Positions 23,565 through 35,507 of a DNA stretch of 64,000 bases are shown in pieces; positions within the stretch are counted from its first letter, which is position 1, and each line of letters opens with the position of its first letter. Below the pieces are notes generated by a model. The model was not told the DNA's origin, did not search any database, and worked only from the letters and a program-made list of their open reading frames with translations. Source of the stretch: Euphorbia lathyris (taxonomy: Eukaryota > Streptophyta > Magnoliopsida > Malpighiales > Euphorbiaceae); contig NC_088910.1 in NCBI RefSeq assembly GCF_963576675.1, positions 85,680,104 through 85,744,103 of the forward strand. The letters run 5' to 3'. Both the position numbers and the translations under genes were made by a program.

Positions 23565-24904
23565 TGTTGGTCCCTTATAACGTGACAAGTTAGTTCCAAG
23601 GGGGGGGGGATAGGAACTATTTAAAATTTTGTCCGTTAACGCTGACTTCTTTTCTTATGAAAAGGTTTACACAGCGTGACTAAGCAGTTTGAAGACACAA
23701 GCTTAGTCAACTTGTGACTAAGTCTGTTTCTTTCCTTGAGTCAGGAAATAGCACTTAGAGTCTATTCCTGAACTCAGCTTCTTAGTATACTTAACTCAGC
23801 GTGAGTTCGTTACTTAGTCAGTTTTATAGCAAGCAATATATAAAGGAGTTTAAGGGTTAGAAAGATATTACTCAGCAGACTTATCCTGGTTCGGCCTCTC
23901 TGCCTACGTCCAGTCCCCGGAACTCGTTCCGAGCTTTTTGAATTCTCTACTGAGCTCTTTAAAGGTAAAGCACGAAACCTTTTACAATAGAAGCTGAGTA
24001 TACAAGAGTACCTTCCTCTCTACCTCTACTCACTCCTATATCTACCACTGGGTACTATAACCGAGTACTCAACCTCTCCTTTCTATTCTTCTAGAAATGA
24101 TAAAGTGTTTGTCCTAAACAACAATTGCTAAGACACTTTAGATTATTGAAAATCACTTTAGACTTTTACACAATAATATGGAAATTGGTGTAAGGATTTT
24201 GCTTTGCTTTTCTCATAGAACTTCAAGTATAAATTTGGACAGCATTTCGGTTAATTGAAGATCTGCATCGAATGAAGCAAATGAGAGGCCTATTTATAGT
24301 GACACTTGAGGCACCGGTCATTTCGAATTTCGAAATAACCGTTGGAGGGAAACGGCTTCCTGTCATTGTCACTCAGTACGCGCTCAGTGTCGTTGGCCAA
24401 TGAGATTCATGCATCTTCTGTCCACGGCAGTGCTCGGCAGCTTTTCGTCTGGCAAACAGAATGTTTCGACATTTTTGGCAAAGTCTTCCAGACAGCTTCC
24501 TACGCCTTCTGAACTTTACCCAAAGTAGAAATACTTTGTCTACAAGTTGATTCTTGTCTGCCGCTGTCCTGACTGCTTGTCGCTTAACTCAGCAGCTTCC
24601 TCTTGAAGCTTTTGCTAGAAGGCTTCTCGATCCTTCTTCATGCTGAGTCGTCGTTTTGCTTGATACGACTTCGTTTCGTCTTCTTGGGCCGTGAGGTCTT
24701 GATTATGTTGACTTGGGCTTGACTTCCACTCATGGGCTTTTGGACTTTATATCTTAATGTCTTATAGATAAATAAACTCAACATTGAACAAACACATTAG
24801 TATAAATAAATCAAAGCATTTAAATTTAATGTGTTAGAATATTTTTTTATCAATTGCTTAAATAATTTTGTCAAATCAAAATCATGTGGAAAGGTGGTTC
24901 AACA
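23565..24904 (-). repeat. 5' LTR of the Sirevirus-like element, with promoter
   Basis: Upstream LTR in element orientation. Minus strand carries a TATAAATA box at about 24291-24298 (context CACTATAAATAGGCC). Ends are TGTTGG and TTCAACA; the flank CCCTG is duplicated. Confidence 0.92.
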
Positions 24905-25288
24905 CCCTGAACTTTCAAAGTCTCCCGATAACCTCTTGAACTTGCATAAAATGTTCAGTTAGCCCATTGAACTTGGATAAAATGTAATCAATTAATCACT
25001 CAATCGTAAGTTAAATGCGGAAAATATATTGCATGTTTCTTAGAATGTTATTACATATATAATTTATAAAATAATTAAAACATATTGAGCTTATGAAAAA
25101 ATGCTGGAAAGTAGCTGAGATTGGTTAAACAGGATGTTTTAGACTGATAGAGAGAAACAATGTTGTTATTTAATTGTACAAGTAGAAGTAGAAAGATGCA
25201 ATCTTTAGAAAAGATAGGAATAGGAAGGATTTTGATTAGAGTAACGGTGACGGTGATTCCAGTTGTAACAAAAGAAGAAAGGATGGAA
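24905..25288. other. AT-rich flank, no gene seen
   Basis: Starts with three more units of the ~31-bp repeat (to about 25005). The rest is plain AT-rich DNA up to the Helitron start. Confidence 0.5.
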
Positions 25289-25617
25289 TCTATACTATAT
25301 ATAATAACGGAAGCATAGAGATATGAGGAGAAATGTTTTAGAAGCCTTTTTGATGAGTTGTCAACTTAGTATGAAATCAAAATAAAAAAGATTTAATTAA
25401 TTAAAAATAACAAATTTATATTTATAATATATTAAATATTAAACAATTATTACCTTATTAATTAAAATAATAAAAGACAGTAAGAGTTACAGGAAGATGA
25501 AAAAATACAAAGTAAATGAAATCCAAAAGTCACAAATAAACTTCTATATAAAGTATGATAGACAGTATTCCACCATTATATTCATTGGCCATTATAGACA
25601 GTATTATATTTCTGAAG

Positions 25618-26094
25618 GTAATTATTCGATTTTTTTCATATGTAGTTATTTTGTTCTCAATTGTGTTGTTGTTTTATTTTTTTATTAAACAATAGTTGTT
25701 ATAGTTTCATCTTTTAGATCCATTTCTGTCGTTACCCAAGTTCTATATCTCTCACTGCCTTATCCATGTTTTCTTTTTTATTTGTCTTTTTTTTTCCAAA
25801 CCGATATCTCCAATTGAAGAAATCCGATAGAAATATAAGATGCATGGACAACTAAAATCGGGAAACACAAAGATGTCAAAAATTACAAGAAATTATTATG
25901 TTTTTCAATGTAATTATTCAATTTTTTCATATGTTGTAGTTATTTTTGTTGTCAATTGTGTTGTTTTATTTTTATTAAATAATAGATGTTATAGTTTCAT
26001 TTTTCAGAGATGAAATTCCATTTCTCCCGTTATCTAGGTTCCATACCTCTCGCTACCTTATCCATTTTTCTTTTTTATTTGTCTTTTTTTTTCA
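25618..26094 (+). repeat. Direct duplication inside the Helitron
   Basis: Two diverged copies of a ~180-bp block: 25618-25797 and 25910-26094. Shared landmarks are GTAATTATTC, TCAATTGTGTTG, TTATAGTTTCAT, CTTATCCAT and TTTTTTATTTGTCTTTTTTT, in the same order. Confidence 0.75.
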
Positions 26095-26465
26095 AAATGA
26101 CTAAAATAAAGATTTTATATATTTGTATTCTTTTTTAGTATATGTTGCTAGGTGTTATCGTTTCGATTGTTAACTCTAACTAAAATTTAGATTTTCGGCT
26201 TTATATGAACTCAATTGTTAGCTTTAATTGAAGTTAGATTAATTTTTTTAATTCGGAACCCGTTGAAATCCACTTATTTTTTAGTTTGAGTTTATCTAAC
26301 TGATATGGATTGTATTTTTTATTTTTATGCATTTTTGGTGCAAATAGATATAAAGTTTCACACAATAGTTGTTTATTGAAGTTAGAGACATATTGAAGAA
26401 AATATTAAAGAGGAATTGAAATGTTATAGTTACAATAAAGTTTATTTCAATTATAAATTATGTTA

Positions 26466-26496
26466 TATTATTATTATTATTATTATTATTATTATC
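26466..26496. repeat. (ATT)n microsatellite
   Basis: About ten uninterrupted ATT/TTA units within the Helitron. Confidence 0.9.
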
Positions 26497-27244
26497 AAGA
26501 ATGTATTTTTTTCTCAGTTCTCTAGACAAAGAGATTGTAAGCGTCTAATACACTTGATTAGATGTTTATTCTTGAAGAATTTGGATTATGCTAGATACGA
26601 ATTCAAAATGAAGGTAAATAAAAATAAATTTTGATGCTCAAAATTCTAAAAATGTACATTAATTATGAGATATTGAGATCATTGTTTTTACAACATTTGG
26701 CTTATATAGTTTTTAACAGATGAAAATGAAACATGATCATAGGACAAGTTGTTAGAAAATATTAATTAAAAAATATTATTATTTGAATCTCTTCAAATTC
26801 TCAAATGTTGAGAATAATGATTCCAATTTATAGAATTAATTTCACATATTAATTAGAAAACGTTTTTTTTTTGTACTGAGTTGTTACAATTGCGATTTAA
26901 TTCTATTTAACTAAAATTAATTTATAGACTTAATACTTCATTAAGAAAAAAGTAAAAAAATTTAATTAATGTACAAAAAGTATTTTCACTATCCTATGTA
27001 TATGTTTATATCTTGACATTCTCTCTTATTTTCGAAAAAAAAACGAGAGGAAGATAGTTCTCTCCTAATTATCTTTTTTGTCCCTTCATTTTTGTTTTCT
27101 ATTCTTTTGTTTGTTTTTCTTGTTTACGATTTCAAGAATATATAATTATTAAAAAAAATATTAATGAAGTCAAATAAGTCATATCTGCGAGCGTGACTGA
27201 TATAAAAGTTTCATATCCCGTGCATCGCACAGGTTTTCGACTAG

Positions 27245-27527
27245 TTTAAATTGAAATGGGTTCTATTCCATTTTCCTTGGGAGGCTGCCACTGCCTGACC
27301 CAACGCACCAGAGATACGGATACAGACACTGGTTTTTTTTTTTTTTAATATGTAGTAGTAGTATTGTTTTTTCTTTCTTTCCTTTTTTCTAAGAATAACA
27401 TTTTAGATTTTTGTTTATAATTATATATATGTTGAAATTTTAATTAATTTTAATTGTATTTATTGAATTATCTATTAGTAAAAATAATAATTATAAATAT
27501 CAAATTTTAATAAAAAAAGTTGGAAAT
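27245..27527. other. Short flank between the Helitron and the Tat element
   Basis: AT-rich with a T homopolymer near 27332-27345; no gene. Ends in the target duplication GAAAT (27523-27527). Confidence 0.5.
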
Positions 27528-28037
27528 TGATAACACCAAGATATTTCCTACGGGATCAAAGAGGATATTTACCAAAACGACCGCGTATTCAGACAATCCG
27601 GGAAGCAATGGCGTATCGAGCAATCCATCCAAGTGGCGAATCACCTAGATTCCACCACACGCCATCCGTAGTCAAACCTACGGGAGACCCGCCATCATAC
27701 CTCGATCCGCCCGTCGAACGGTTATAGCCGATTCCCAATAAAGGAAACTAATAACCCATTAATGAGCTAACGGTCATACTTGAATCAGATCAGTAACCGC
27801 CATTAATGAGGCATTAATGGGGACTCTCTAGTTCCTAGGAGTTACAACTACATGACTATAAATAGCTTGCATCCCAAGCTATTGAGGTACACACATTCTC
27901 GCTCTAAACCCTACTTTGTCAATACAGTTTATTCACTATACCTATACTGACTTTGGCATCAGAGCTTCCCCCCGTCGAACCCAACGACGCCCCCCCGCAG
28001 AGAAGGAATCCGATTGAAAGTTCATCACCAGTTATCA
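27528..28037 (+). repeat. 5' LTR of the Tat element
   Basis: TGATAAC...GTTATCA ends are inverted copies of each other. TATAAATA box at 27857-27864, followed by a likely start region. Matches 37013-37521. Confidence 0.92.
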
Positions 28038-28038
28038 A

Positions 28039-28056
28039 TTGGTGCGGTGAAGGTGG
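28039..28056 (+). other. Primer-binding site region of the Tat element
   Basis: ATTGGTGCGGTGAAGG follows the LTR. The same block follows the LTR of the second Tat-related element (41718 on, ATTGGTACGGTGAAGG). The tRNA it pairs with is not assigned. Confidence 0.5.
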
Positions 28057-28095
28057 AATCCTAATAAAAAAAGGACTTTAGTACACGATTCAAAC

Positions 28096-29928
28096 ATGGC
28101 AAGTGGGGGGTCTAACCCCTCAACAAGAACTACAATACCGCCCATACCACCATCAATTAATCCAACTACAAACGATGGTCGCGTTGATCCCAATGCACCC
28201 ACCATCCATGATGAAAGGAACATGTCACTAGAATCCTTTTGGGATATTTACGCAGGTACCATAGGGAGAGAGCATGGACCCATTATGGAAGATCGATTAA
28301 GAGCCTATCTAGTGAACCAAGATGTAGGTGGACCCACAACAGGAACCGTTCCCCCACTAAATCATCGTCAACCGCCAAGACCGACCCTATCACAATGGAA
28401 AAACGCATATGTGGGACCCAATGCCCGCCGTGACTCATCATTTTTTCTCTCTCAACCTGTGGATTCAACAGTTCTTAATCCGGAGCTCGCTAGTAGCCTG
28501 CCGTTAAATCGAAGGCTATTTCATGATATACCGGAGGGAAGTCGTAGGAACGATCAATCTCCCCTGAGGAACACGAAAAATCCAAGGATCACTATTGGCG
28601 GATCTCGATCTCCTACAACAGGAACATTGGTGGGTCAAGATGAGATAGTGATGGATCCACCAGAAGGCAGACGTGATGGTCGCAGGCATAAAAGATGAAC
28701 CCGATCACATAGGAAAAGATGATCCAGATCCCGTTCTCATCACAGACGTAGAACTGGATCCCCCCGGCGTGGAAGATCGCCTCCACCACCTGAGCGAAGG
28801 GAGAATGAACGCCAAGTTGGGTCACCTCGCCAGGTCATACAACATCTGCCACCAAATCGAGGTAACGGGGGACGATCTCCACCAAGGGGGCGTGGCGGCG
28901 GCGGAAGAAGGTCACCATCAGAACCTTCGTCAAGATCCAGCTCCTCTTCCTCACAGCGAAGTAGGTCATACAGTAGGAGATGTCCAAGGAGGGATTAAGG
29001 TTCCATAGCGGATCAAATCAGGGCAGAGATACGTAGACAGAACGAAGAGAATGCCAGGCACAATTCGTTCGCCAATCGAGAATCGCCCTTCACTACATGG
29101 ATTGAAGCCGAGGAAACAGATATGCATTTTAAGATTCCAAATATACCAGCCTACTCAGGCAAGGATAATCCCGAAGCTCATGCAAGGAAGTATCACATGT
29201 TGCTCGGACTTAACCGTGCAAGCAAGGCAGTGCAATGTCGAATGTTTATCACCACGCTAAAAGATTTAGCCTACGACTGGTTCTAATCTCTTCGCCCGGG
29301 ATCGATAAACAGCTGGGATCAGTTAAGTAGGGAATTCTGCTCAAAATTCGTAGGAAGCATTCCGCCAGTGGTTAAATCGTGAAAGCTCTTCGAGCTGAAG
29401 CAAAAAGAAAATGAATCTCTCCGGGAATATATCGACAACTTTAATAAGTTATGTATCTGCATTGTTGATGTGGATCTCTCTATGGCAGTGGAAGCACTAG
29501 TAAAAAATACAACATGCAAGAGCTTACAGGAGGATCTAATCAGAAACAAAACAAAAAATATGGCGGAGCTGATAGAAAGGTGCAAAGATTTCATGGAGGT
29601 TGATGATATTCGAAGAGAGTTGGCATCTCCACCCAAGAGAGGAAAAGGCGAATCCCGAAGGCGGGATAAGGAAAAAGAAAAGCTCACTGACTCATCCTCT
29701 CGAAATAGGAGAAGAAGCTCTAGGAACAAATCAGCATATACGCCATCGTTTACGCCGTTAAACGCCTCCAAAAGCGAAGTGCTAATGTGGATAGAGAACA
29801 GCTAGCACAAGCGGAGCATTTCATACCCCGAACCAAAAGGGGGAGAGTACACCAACACGGGGAGAAACCCCAAGAATTATTACAAATACCATAGGAGGAA
29901 CGGTCATGAAACAAATGCGTGCTGGGAG
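28096..29928 (+). pseudogene. Tat element Gag
   Basis: Opens at ATG 28096 (MASGGSNPSTRTT). The same frame continues through an Arg/Ser-rich low-complexity part (28700-28990), the Gag core (29120-29500: AYSGKDNPEAHARKYHMLL, FITTLKDLAYDWF, WDQLSREFCSKFVGS, KENESLREYIDNFN) and a His/Cys-type knuckle remnant (YHRRNGHETNACWEL near 29880-29925). In-frame stops begin at 28696, 28720, 28996, 29284, 29380 and 29803. No frameshift was needed to follow it. Gag would package element RNA; this copy cannot be made as one protein. Confidence 0.8.
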
Positions 29929-32634
29929 TTGGCTAGGGAGATTGAGAGGCTTATCGAGAGAGGAAAGCTGGACAGGTTCGTCCAGAATGACAAGAAGGGA
30001 GATGGCGATAAGCCCAGAGATGAGCCGAAGAAAAAGGCTAAAGGGGTCATTAATGTTATCGCTGGCGGACCAGGGTATCAGCCTACGGTAAAGAAAGCAA
30101 AAACCATTGCTCTAGATAGAGCATCACTCAACCGTCCCTTTGCAGACGTTGGTCCGGCTATCCCCCCACAGGTAGACGCTCTCGTCATCACTATGATGAT
30201 GGAAGGATGGGAAATGAAGAGAGTGATGATAGACACTGGCAGTTCTTGTAATGTCATCACTAGGTGAGCATTCGCCAAACTCAAGGTTGACCCTATTCAA
30301 ATTGAGACCACCATCGTAGATATTCTGGGAGTGACGGGTCACATAATCCAGACAAAGGGCCAAGTAACACTGGAATGCGAGTTAGCAGATGAAGACCAGG
30401 TATGGATGGGAGATCTGGAGTTCTCCATCATGGACGGTCAATTGGCATACAACATCATCTTAGGGTGGCCTTTCATCTCAGAAGTGGCGGCTCTCATATC
30501 GATACGCCATTTGACGATGTACATCCCTACTACCAAGGGAGGCGTGATGATCAAGGGGAACCAGAAGGTTGCTCAGGAGACATACTCTGCATCCTTATCA
30601 ATTCGCCCCCAGTCCAAAGATGACGAAGAAGATGAACTTGTCACGATGGCCCTGGGAGATACAGAAATGTTCCTCATTGCAGACGGTAAACAGGTGCGGA
30701 TCGCCAAAGAGTTAAAAGTTAAGATTAAGGAAGATGTTACGAAAGTTCTTCGCGAGTCGGAAGACGTGTTCGCATGGAAGGATGAGATCCTCACAGGGGT
30801 CAGTCCAGATGTGATCACTCACAAGCTCAATATCACCGAAGATGCAGTCCCGGTGGCTCAGAAGAGAAGGAATCATGGGCTAGAGAGACAGAAAGTGATA
30901 GAGGAAGAGATATCTAAACTGAAAAAGGCGGACGCCATAGAGGAAGTTATCTACACGCAATGGCTGGCAAATGTAGTCCTGGTTAAAAAGGAAGGCGGAT
31001 CATACCGCATGTGTATCAATTTCACGGACCTTAATAAGGCTTGTCCCAAAGACAACTACCCTTTGCCTTGCATTGATATTCTAGTTGACGGAACCGCAGG
31101 ACATGCAGTATATTCCTTCACAGATGTGAAGTCGAGTTATCACCAGATCCTCATGGAGCCATCAGATAGGATCAAGACTTCCTTCATAACTCACCAGGCG
31201 ACTTATTGCTTCAAAGTCATGCCTTTTGGGCTTAAGAACGCTGGAGCTACCTACCAGAGGATGATGAACAAAATATTCGAAGGAAGAAAAGGTGACAACT
31301 TCTCAGTTTATGTGGATGACATGATCATCAAAAGCACCACCATGGAGAGACATGCAAAGGACATAAGGGAAGTCTTAGGAGTCTTTTGCCATCACAACAT
31401 CAAGCTAAATCCTGAGAAGTGTACTTTTGGGGCAACTTATGGAAAATTCATGGGATACATGATCAGCTAGAAGGGAGTAGGTCCCAATCCAGATAAAATC
31501 AAAGCGGTACTGGACATGAAGGCGCCACAAAATGTCAGAGAAGTGCAACGTCTTAATGGGCGGATCATAGCACTTGGTCGATTCATCTCATGCTCTGCTC
31601 GTAGATGCCAACCTTTTTATGAAGTGATCAAAAAGCAGAAAGGCTTCGAGTGGAATGAAGATTGCAAGCAGGCCTTCGAAGGGATCAAACGCTTCCTCTC
31701 AGAACCGCCTCTAATGAGCAGACCTTTGGAAGGTGAGAATCTGTACATGTATGTTTCTGTTACTAATAAAGCAGTTTGCACAGTCATGATAAGGGAAGAA
31801 GATGGCCAACAATATCCGATCTACTACGTAAGCAAAGTCTTAAAAGATGCCGAAACCCGATATTCAAGATTGGACAAGATGGCTTTGGTTGTGGTCACCA
31901 CTTCAATCTGCCTGAGACCTTATTTTCAAGCACACGCAGTCATCGTTCGTACCAACATACCTATAAGGAAGGTATTACGGAAGCCAGAAACTTCAGGGAG
32001 GCTGATGGAGTGGGCGATCCGCCTAGGCAAGTTTGATGTTCGTTATGAAGGTAGATCCGCCTTAAAAAGCCAAGTCTTGGCAGACTTTGTAAAAGAATTC
32101 ACCGAAGAGGGCATAAACCTTCCCAAACCAAAAGTAGAGGAATGGACGATGTACACGGATGGCGCTTCCTCAGCGGAATGTGCAGGAATAGGCGTAGTAA
32201 TCAAGGGACCACACTACATCAAGCTACATTATGACGCGAAGTTAGAGTTCCCTGCAACGAATAATGCCGCAGAATATGAAGCCTTGGTATTGGGGCTACG
32301 CCTGTTGAAGGAGATCACGCCAGAGCGAGTTGTGATCTATAGCGACTCTAAGCTAATGGTCAATCAGGTGATCAAAAACTTTGATGTAAAAGATGAAACT
32401 CTGGTCAAGTATGTAGAGGAGGTCAAAAAGCTATTAAACAATCTGGAGATCAAAGAAACCAAATGGGAGCTAGTTCACAAGTTACGAGGATCAAACATAG
32501 AAGCGGATCACTTGGCTAAGCTGGCTTCAAGCAAAGATCAGTGGGTGGACGTGAAGTGCCTATTCGAGGTAAAGGCCAGACCGGCATTCGCCCCCGAGGC
32601 CATAGCTCTTCTTACGCCCGCCGAGGGAGATTAG
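29929..32634 (+). pseudogene. Tat element protease, RT and two RNase H regions
   Basis: Same frame as Gag. Protease: VMIDTGSSCNVIT near 30220-30262, with a TGA at 30265 directly behind it. RT (30900-31470): YRMCINFTDLNKACPKDNYPLP, MPFGLKNAGATYQRMM and the catalytic box VYVDDMIIKS. A TAG at 31468 cuts the RT-RNase H linker. First RNase H region (31720-32100) is degenerate; a second one (32145-32540) shows YTDGASS, NNAAEYEALVLGL, IYSDSKLMVNQV and N.EADHLAKLAS, like the additional archaeal-type RNase H of Tat elements. A TAG at 32632 ends the block. Confidence 0.88.
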
Positions 32635-33872
32635 AGATCGCCAATCCAGTAGTATCTCACAAATGGGACTTTGCCTCAAGACAAAGAAGAAGCCCGACAG
32701 ACGGTAAGAAAGGCAGCATACTTCTCCATAATAAATGATTGTCTGTAGAGAAAATCTTTTGGACAGCCTTGGTTGAAGTGCGTTACGACAGAAGAAGGAC
32801 AATAGATCCTTAAAGAATTACATGAAGGTGCTTGCGGAGCCCATGAAGCATCCGCCTCCATTCTGAAAAAGTCCAGGCTATCTGGATTTTATTGGCCTAC
32901 GTCGGAACTCGATGCACATAAGCTGATAGAGACGTGTCATAATTGCCAAGTCCATGCAAACGAGTCCCACACGGCTAAGCGCCTGCAAAAGTCCATTATC
33001 GAAGGATGACCTTTTGCCATCTGGGGGATCGACATTGTTGGTCCTTTTCCCCCTACCAAGAGACAAAGGAAATATGTGGTAGTAGCTGTGGACCACTTTA
33101 CGAAGTGGGTAGAGGCCGAAGTTGTCTCCTCCATAAATACATAACGGATGGTCGAGTTTGTCAGGGACAATATCGTTGGAAGATTTGGGGTCCCCCACAC
33201 AATTATCACTGAGAATGGGACGCAGTTCAATTGTGGAGAGTTCAGAACATTCTGTGAAAGTCAAGGCATTCAGAACAAGTTCGCCTCTGTTTACTACCCC
33301 CAATCCAACGGGATGACTGAAGTTACAAATCGAACGATCGTCAAGGGCATAAAAAGAGACTGGGGGAGCATAACAAAAAGTGGGTGAATCAGCTAATGAA
33401 TGTCCTATGGGCATACAGAACCACTCCTCGGACAGCAACAGGCGAATCACCATTCGCCCTTTCCTATGGCATAGAAGTTGTGATCCCCATTGAGATTCAG
33501 GTCCCTAGCGACAGAGTCTTATTTTATTGAGAAGATAAGAATGACCAAAGGTTGAGGGAAAGCCTCGACCAACTAGAAGCAAAAAGAGAGAGAGCGTATG
33601 TACGAATGGCCGCCTACAAACAGAGGATCGCGACATATCATGATAGACACGCCAAGCTCGTGGATCTAAACCCAGGAGATCTAGTGCTCCGGAAAGCGGA
33701 CAAGATTCAATCCACGGAGGGCAAAGGAAAGTTGGGGATCACCTGGATGGGGCCATACAAGATAATCACTAAAATTGGACCCGCCACCTTCAAGATCCAA
33801 GACATGGAGGGGAACACATGCCACGGATGTAAAAATATTCAGAACCTCCGCAAATATTTCGCCAGAGAATAA
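32635..33872 (+). pseudogene. Tat element integrase
   Basis: Continues the gag-pol frame until about 33350, where loss of one A in a homopolymer shifts it; it then stays open to 33872 apart from a TGA at 33528. Zinc finger HEGACGAHEA and CHNCQVHANES; core WGIDIVGPFPP, then TIITENGTQF, then [13 protein letters not shown]. The second catalytic position is Glu instead of the usual Asp (ENG for DNG). C-terminal GDLVLRKADK and GPYKIITKIGPATFKIQD match the usual end of Gypsy pol. Further stops at 32650, 32746, 32803, 33007 and 33142. Confidence 0.85.
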
Positions 33873-34551
33873 AATGTAACCAAGGTCTTGAGTACTCTTT
33901 TTCGTTTAGTAAGGTTTTATCCCATGTGGTTTTTCTTATTAAAGGTTTTAATGAGGCTCACACATAAGACCAATTTGCTGTAATAAGGCGAATCACCATT
34001 TAATAAAGAGAAATTTTTTATCTTGCAAATTCTTTCTTAAGTATTTTCTTGCAGCAATATAAATATTCCAGATTCAAAAGGGGGAGGCAACAAATGCATT
34101 CCCACGGTAGAATAATGCCATCATGGCATAACTACCTTCTCCTCAAAGATATGAGAACAATAATCTCAGCGGCGGATCAATTTACCTCAAAGATAGGAAA
34201 TTAATTGATCACCGTCAGAGACAGAGTTAAAACATTTCTCAGACGTGAGAACTTTACACTCTCAAATACTCTTCCCAGAGAAGAGTCTCAAGACCTGGCG
34301 GCGGATCGATTCATCTCAAAGATAGGAAGCAAATCGATCGCCTAAGGCAACTTAACTTCCTCAAAAGGAACAAAAGCTTCAAAGCCTTCAAAAAGGCTCT
34401 CAAGGTATGGCTGACCACCTTCCTTGAACCAACAAAATAAGTCCTAAAACCTAGAAATTTACTTGCTGAAAGATATAAAGCATAAAGTAAAGACAACGGT
34501 TGAAAAAAGATTAAATCAAAAATAACAATTGTACTTAGTTACACAAAGAAA
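33873..34551. other. Non-coding spacer between pol and the antisense gene
   Basis: No ORF of note. Contains repeated phrases (CTCAAAGATAGGAA next to a GGCGGATC motif at about 34165-34330) that recur in the second Tat-related element at 45380-45860, showing common descent. Confidence 0.6.
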
Positions 34552-35160
34552 CTAAACGTTCACAGTGGTATCCTCCTTAGTGTCTTTCTCTAAGGATGCA
34601 CTCTCTGGAGGAACCTCATTCTCCATAATAATAGTTCCCGCATGAGGAGCCGTACAATCAATCACCGAATCATTAGCCCTGTCACTCGCCTCTTTGGAGG
34701 CTTCGCCATGATCATCCAATTCAAGGTCAACTACAGGCTTGCTCTCCTCACCCGACCCATTCATCTCCTTTCGAATTTGATCACGGATGAAATCCTTAAC
34801 GTTCGATATCTTGTCATACCTAATGCAATCCTCAACCTCAGGAACGACGTATTCCGGATCCACAAAATCAATCTCGGGGTAGGTAAGCCTAACATAGGCC
34901 ATGATCCACTCGCCGTAGTAATAAGCACGGTTACTCGCCATAATCTCTAAGTTCGACAGGGCAGCTTTGTGGTTCTTAGCATCCTCCTCTATCTTCTCCT
35001 TCAGGTCGTGGATCTATGCGTCCTTGCTTTCATTAAAGGCAATGGCGGAAGCAGCATTTGCACTAGCAGCGGCAACTTCTTTCTCCAGCCTTTTTATGGT
35101 GGCTTTATCCACCACCCCTTGAAGTAGATTCGCCTCCATAGCACGCATGTGCGTATACGC

Positions 35161-35253
35161 CTAGAAAAGCAAAGGACGATTTAAAAAATAAGATTTCCCC
35201 AAAGGAGATCACTTTTTCATCCAAAAATGTAAGACAATGAAAATAAAGCTTAC
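35161..35253 (-). other. Intron of the antisense gene (93 bp)
   Basis: Donor TCG|GTAAGC, T-rich body, acceptor TGCTTTTCTAG|GCG, phase 0. Joins KRELLS to AYTHMRAMEANL, after which the frame runs to the stop at 34552. Confidence 0.7.
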
Positions 35254-35436
35254 CGAAAGAAGCTCCCTTTTACCCATCTCGACATGGGCTGATCCGGAGA
35301 ATTTGTTTTGACTCTCCTGTACTTCACCGAGTTGACCAAGGGCTTCGTCAAGGTCATTAAAAACCGACTCGTTCTCTAGTGACCCTTTATCACCATATTT
35401 GGCGAGCCAATATCCTCCCAAGTCGGGCTTAACCAC

Positions 35437-35507
35437 CTACGCAAGGAAAAGAAAGGCCAAAATCAGGATCCAGAGAAGAAGGGAGAAAGATGGTAAAGTA
35501 AACATAC
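35437..35507 (-). other. Intron of the antisense gene (71 bp)
   Basis: Minus strand reads CAG|GTATGTTTAC at the donor and CCTTGCGTAG|GTG at the acceptor, phase 0. Removing it joins DLVQ to VVKPDLGGYW. Confidence 0.7.

Larger units (their letters stand above)
3574..24904 (-). mobile_element. Sirevirus-like Ty1/Copia LTR retrotransposon, host of nested insertions
   Basis: Two direct repeats of about 1.34 kb begin TGTTGGTCCC and end TTCAACA; the flanking bases CCCTG (3569-3573 and 24905-24909) are a perfect 5-bp target duplication. All genes read on the minus strand: gag (23502 downwards), protease-integrase-RT-RNase H in Copia order (21758-18686), then a long extra ORF (8450-5451) before the 3' LTR at 3574-4912. 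A long Gag with CCHC knuckles and a coiled-coil region, an extra ORF after pol and a purine tract AAAATGGGGGAGTT are hallmarks of the plant Sirevirus (SIRE/Maximus) lineage. The LTRs differ at about 30 positions by eye (about 2%), so the insertion is fairly recent. Without the 9.7-kb nested element it would be about 11.6 kb. Confidence 0.9.
25289..27244 (+). mobile_element. Non-autonomous Helitron, ~1.96 kb
   Basis: The left end TCTATACTATATATAATAACGG follows an A (25288) and resembles common plant Helitron 5' termini. The right end has the diagnostic hairpin CCCGTGC-ATC-GCACAGG (27217-27233, one mismatch), then seven bases, then CTAG (27241-27244) and a T. Helitrons insert between A and T without target duplication, and both flanks fit. 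There is no Rep/helicase or other coding sequence; the inside is AT-rich and includes a ~180-bp direct duplication and an ATT microsatellite. Confidence 0.75.
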
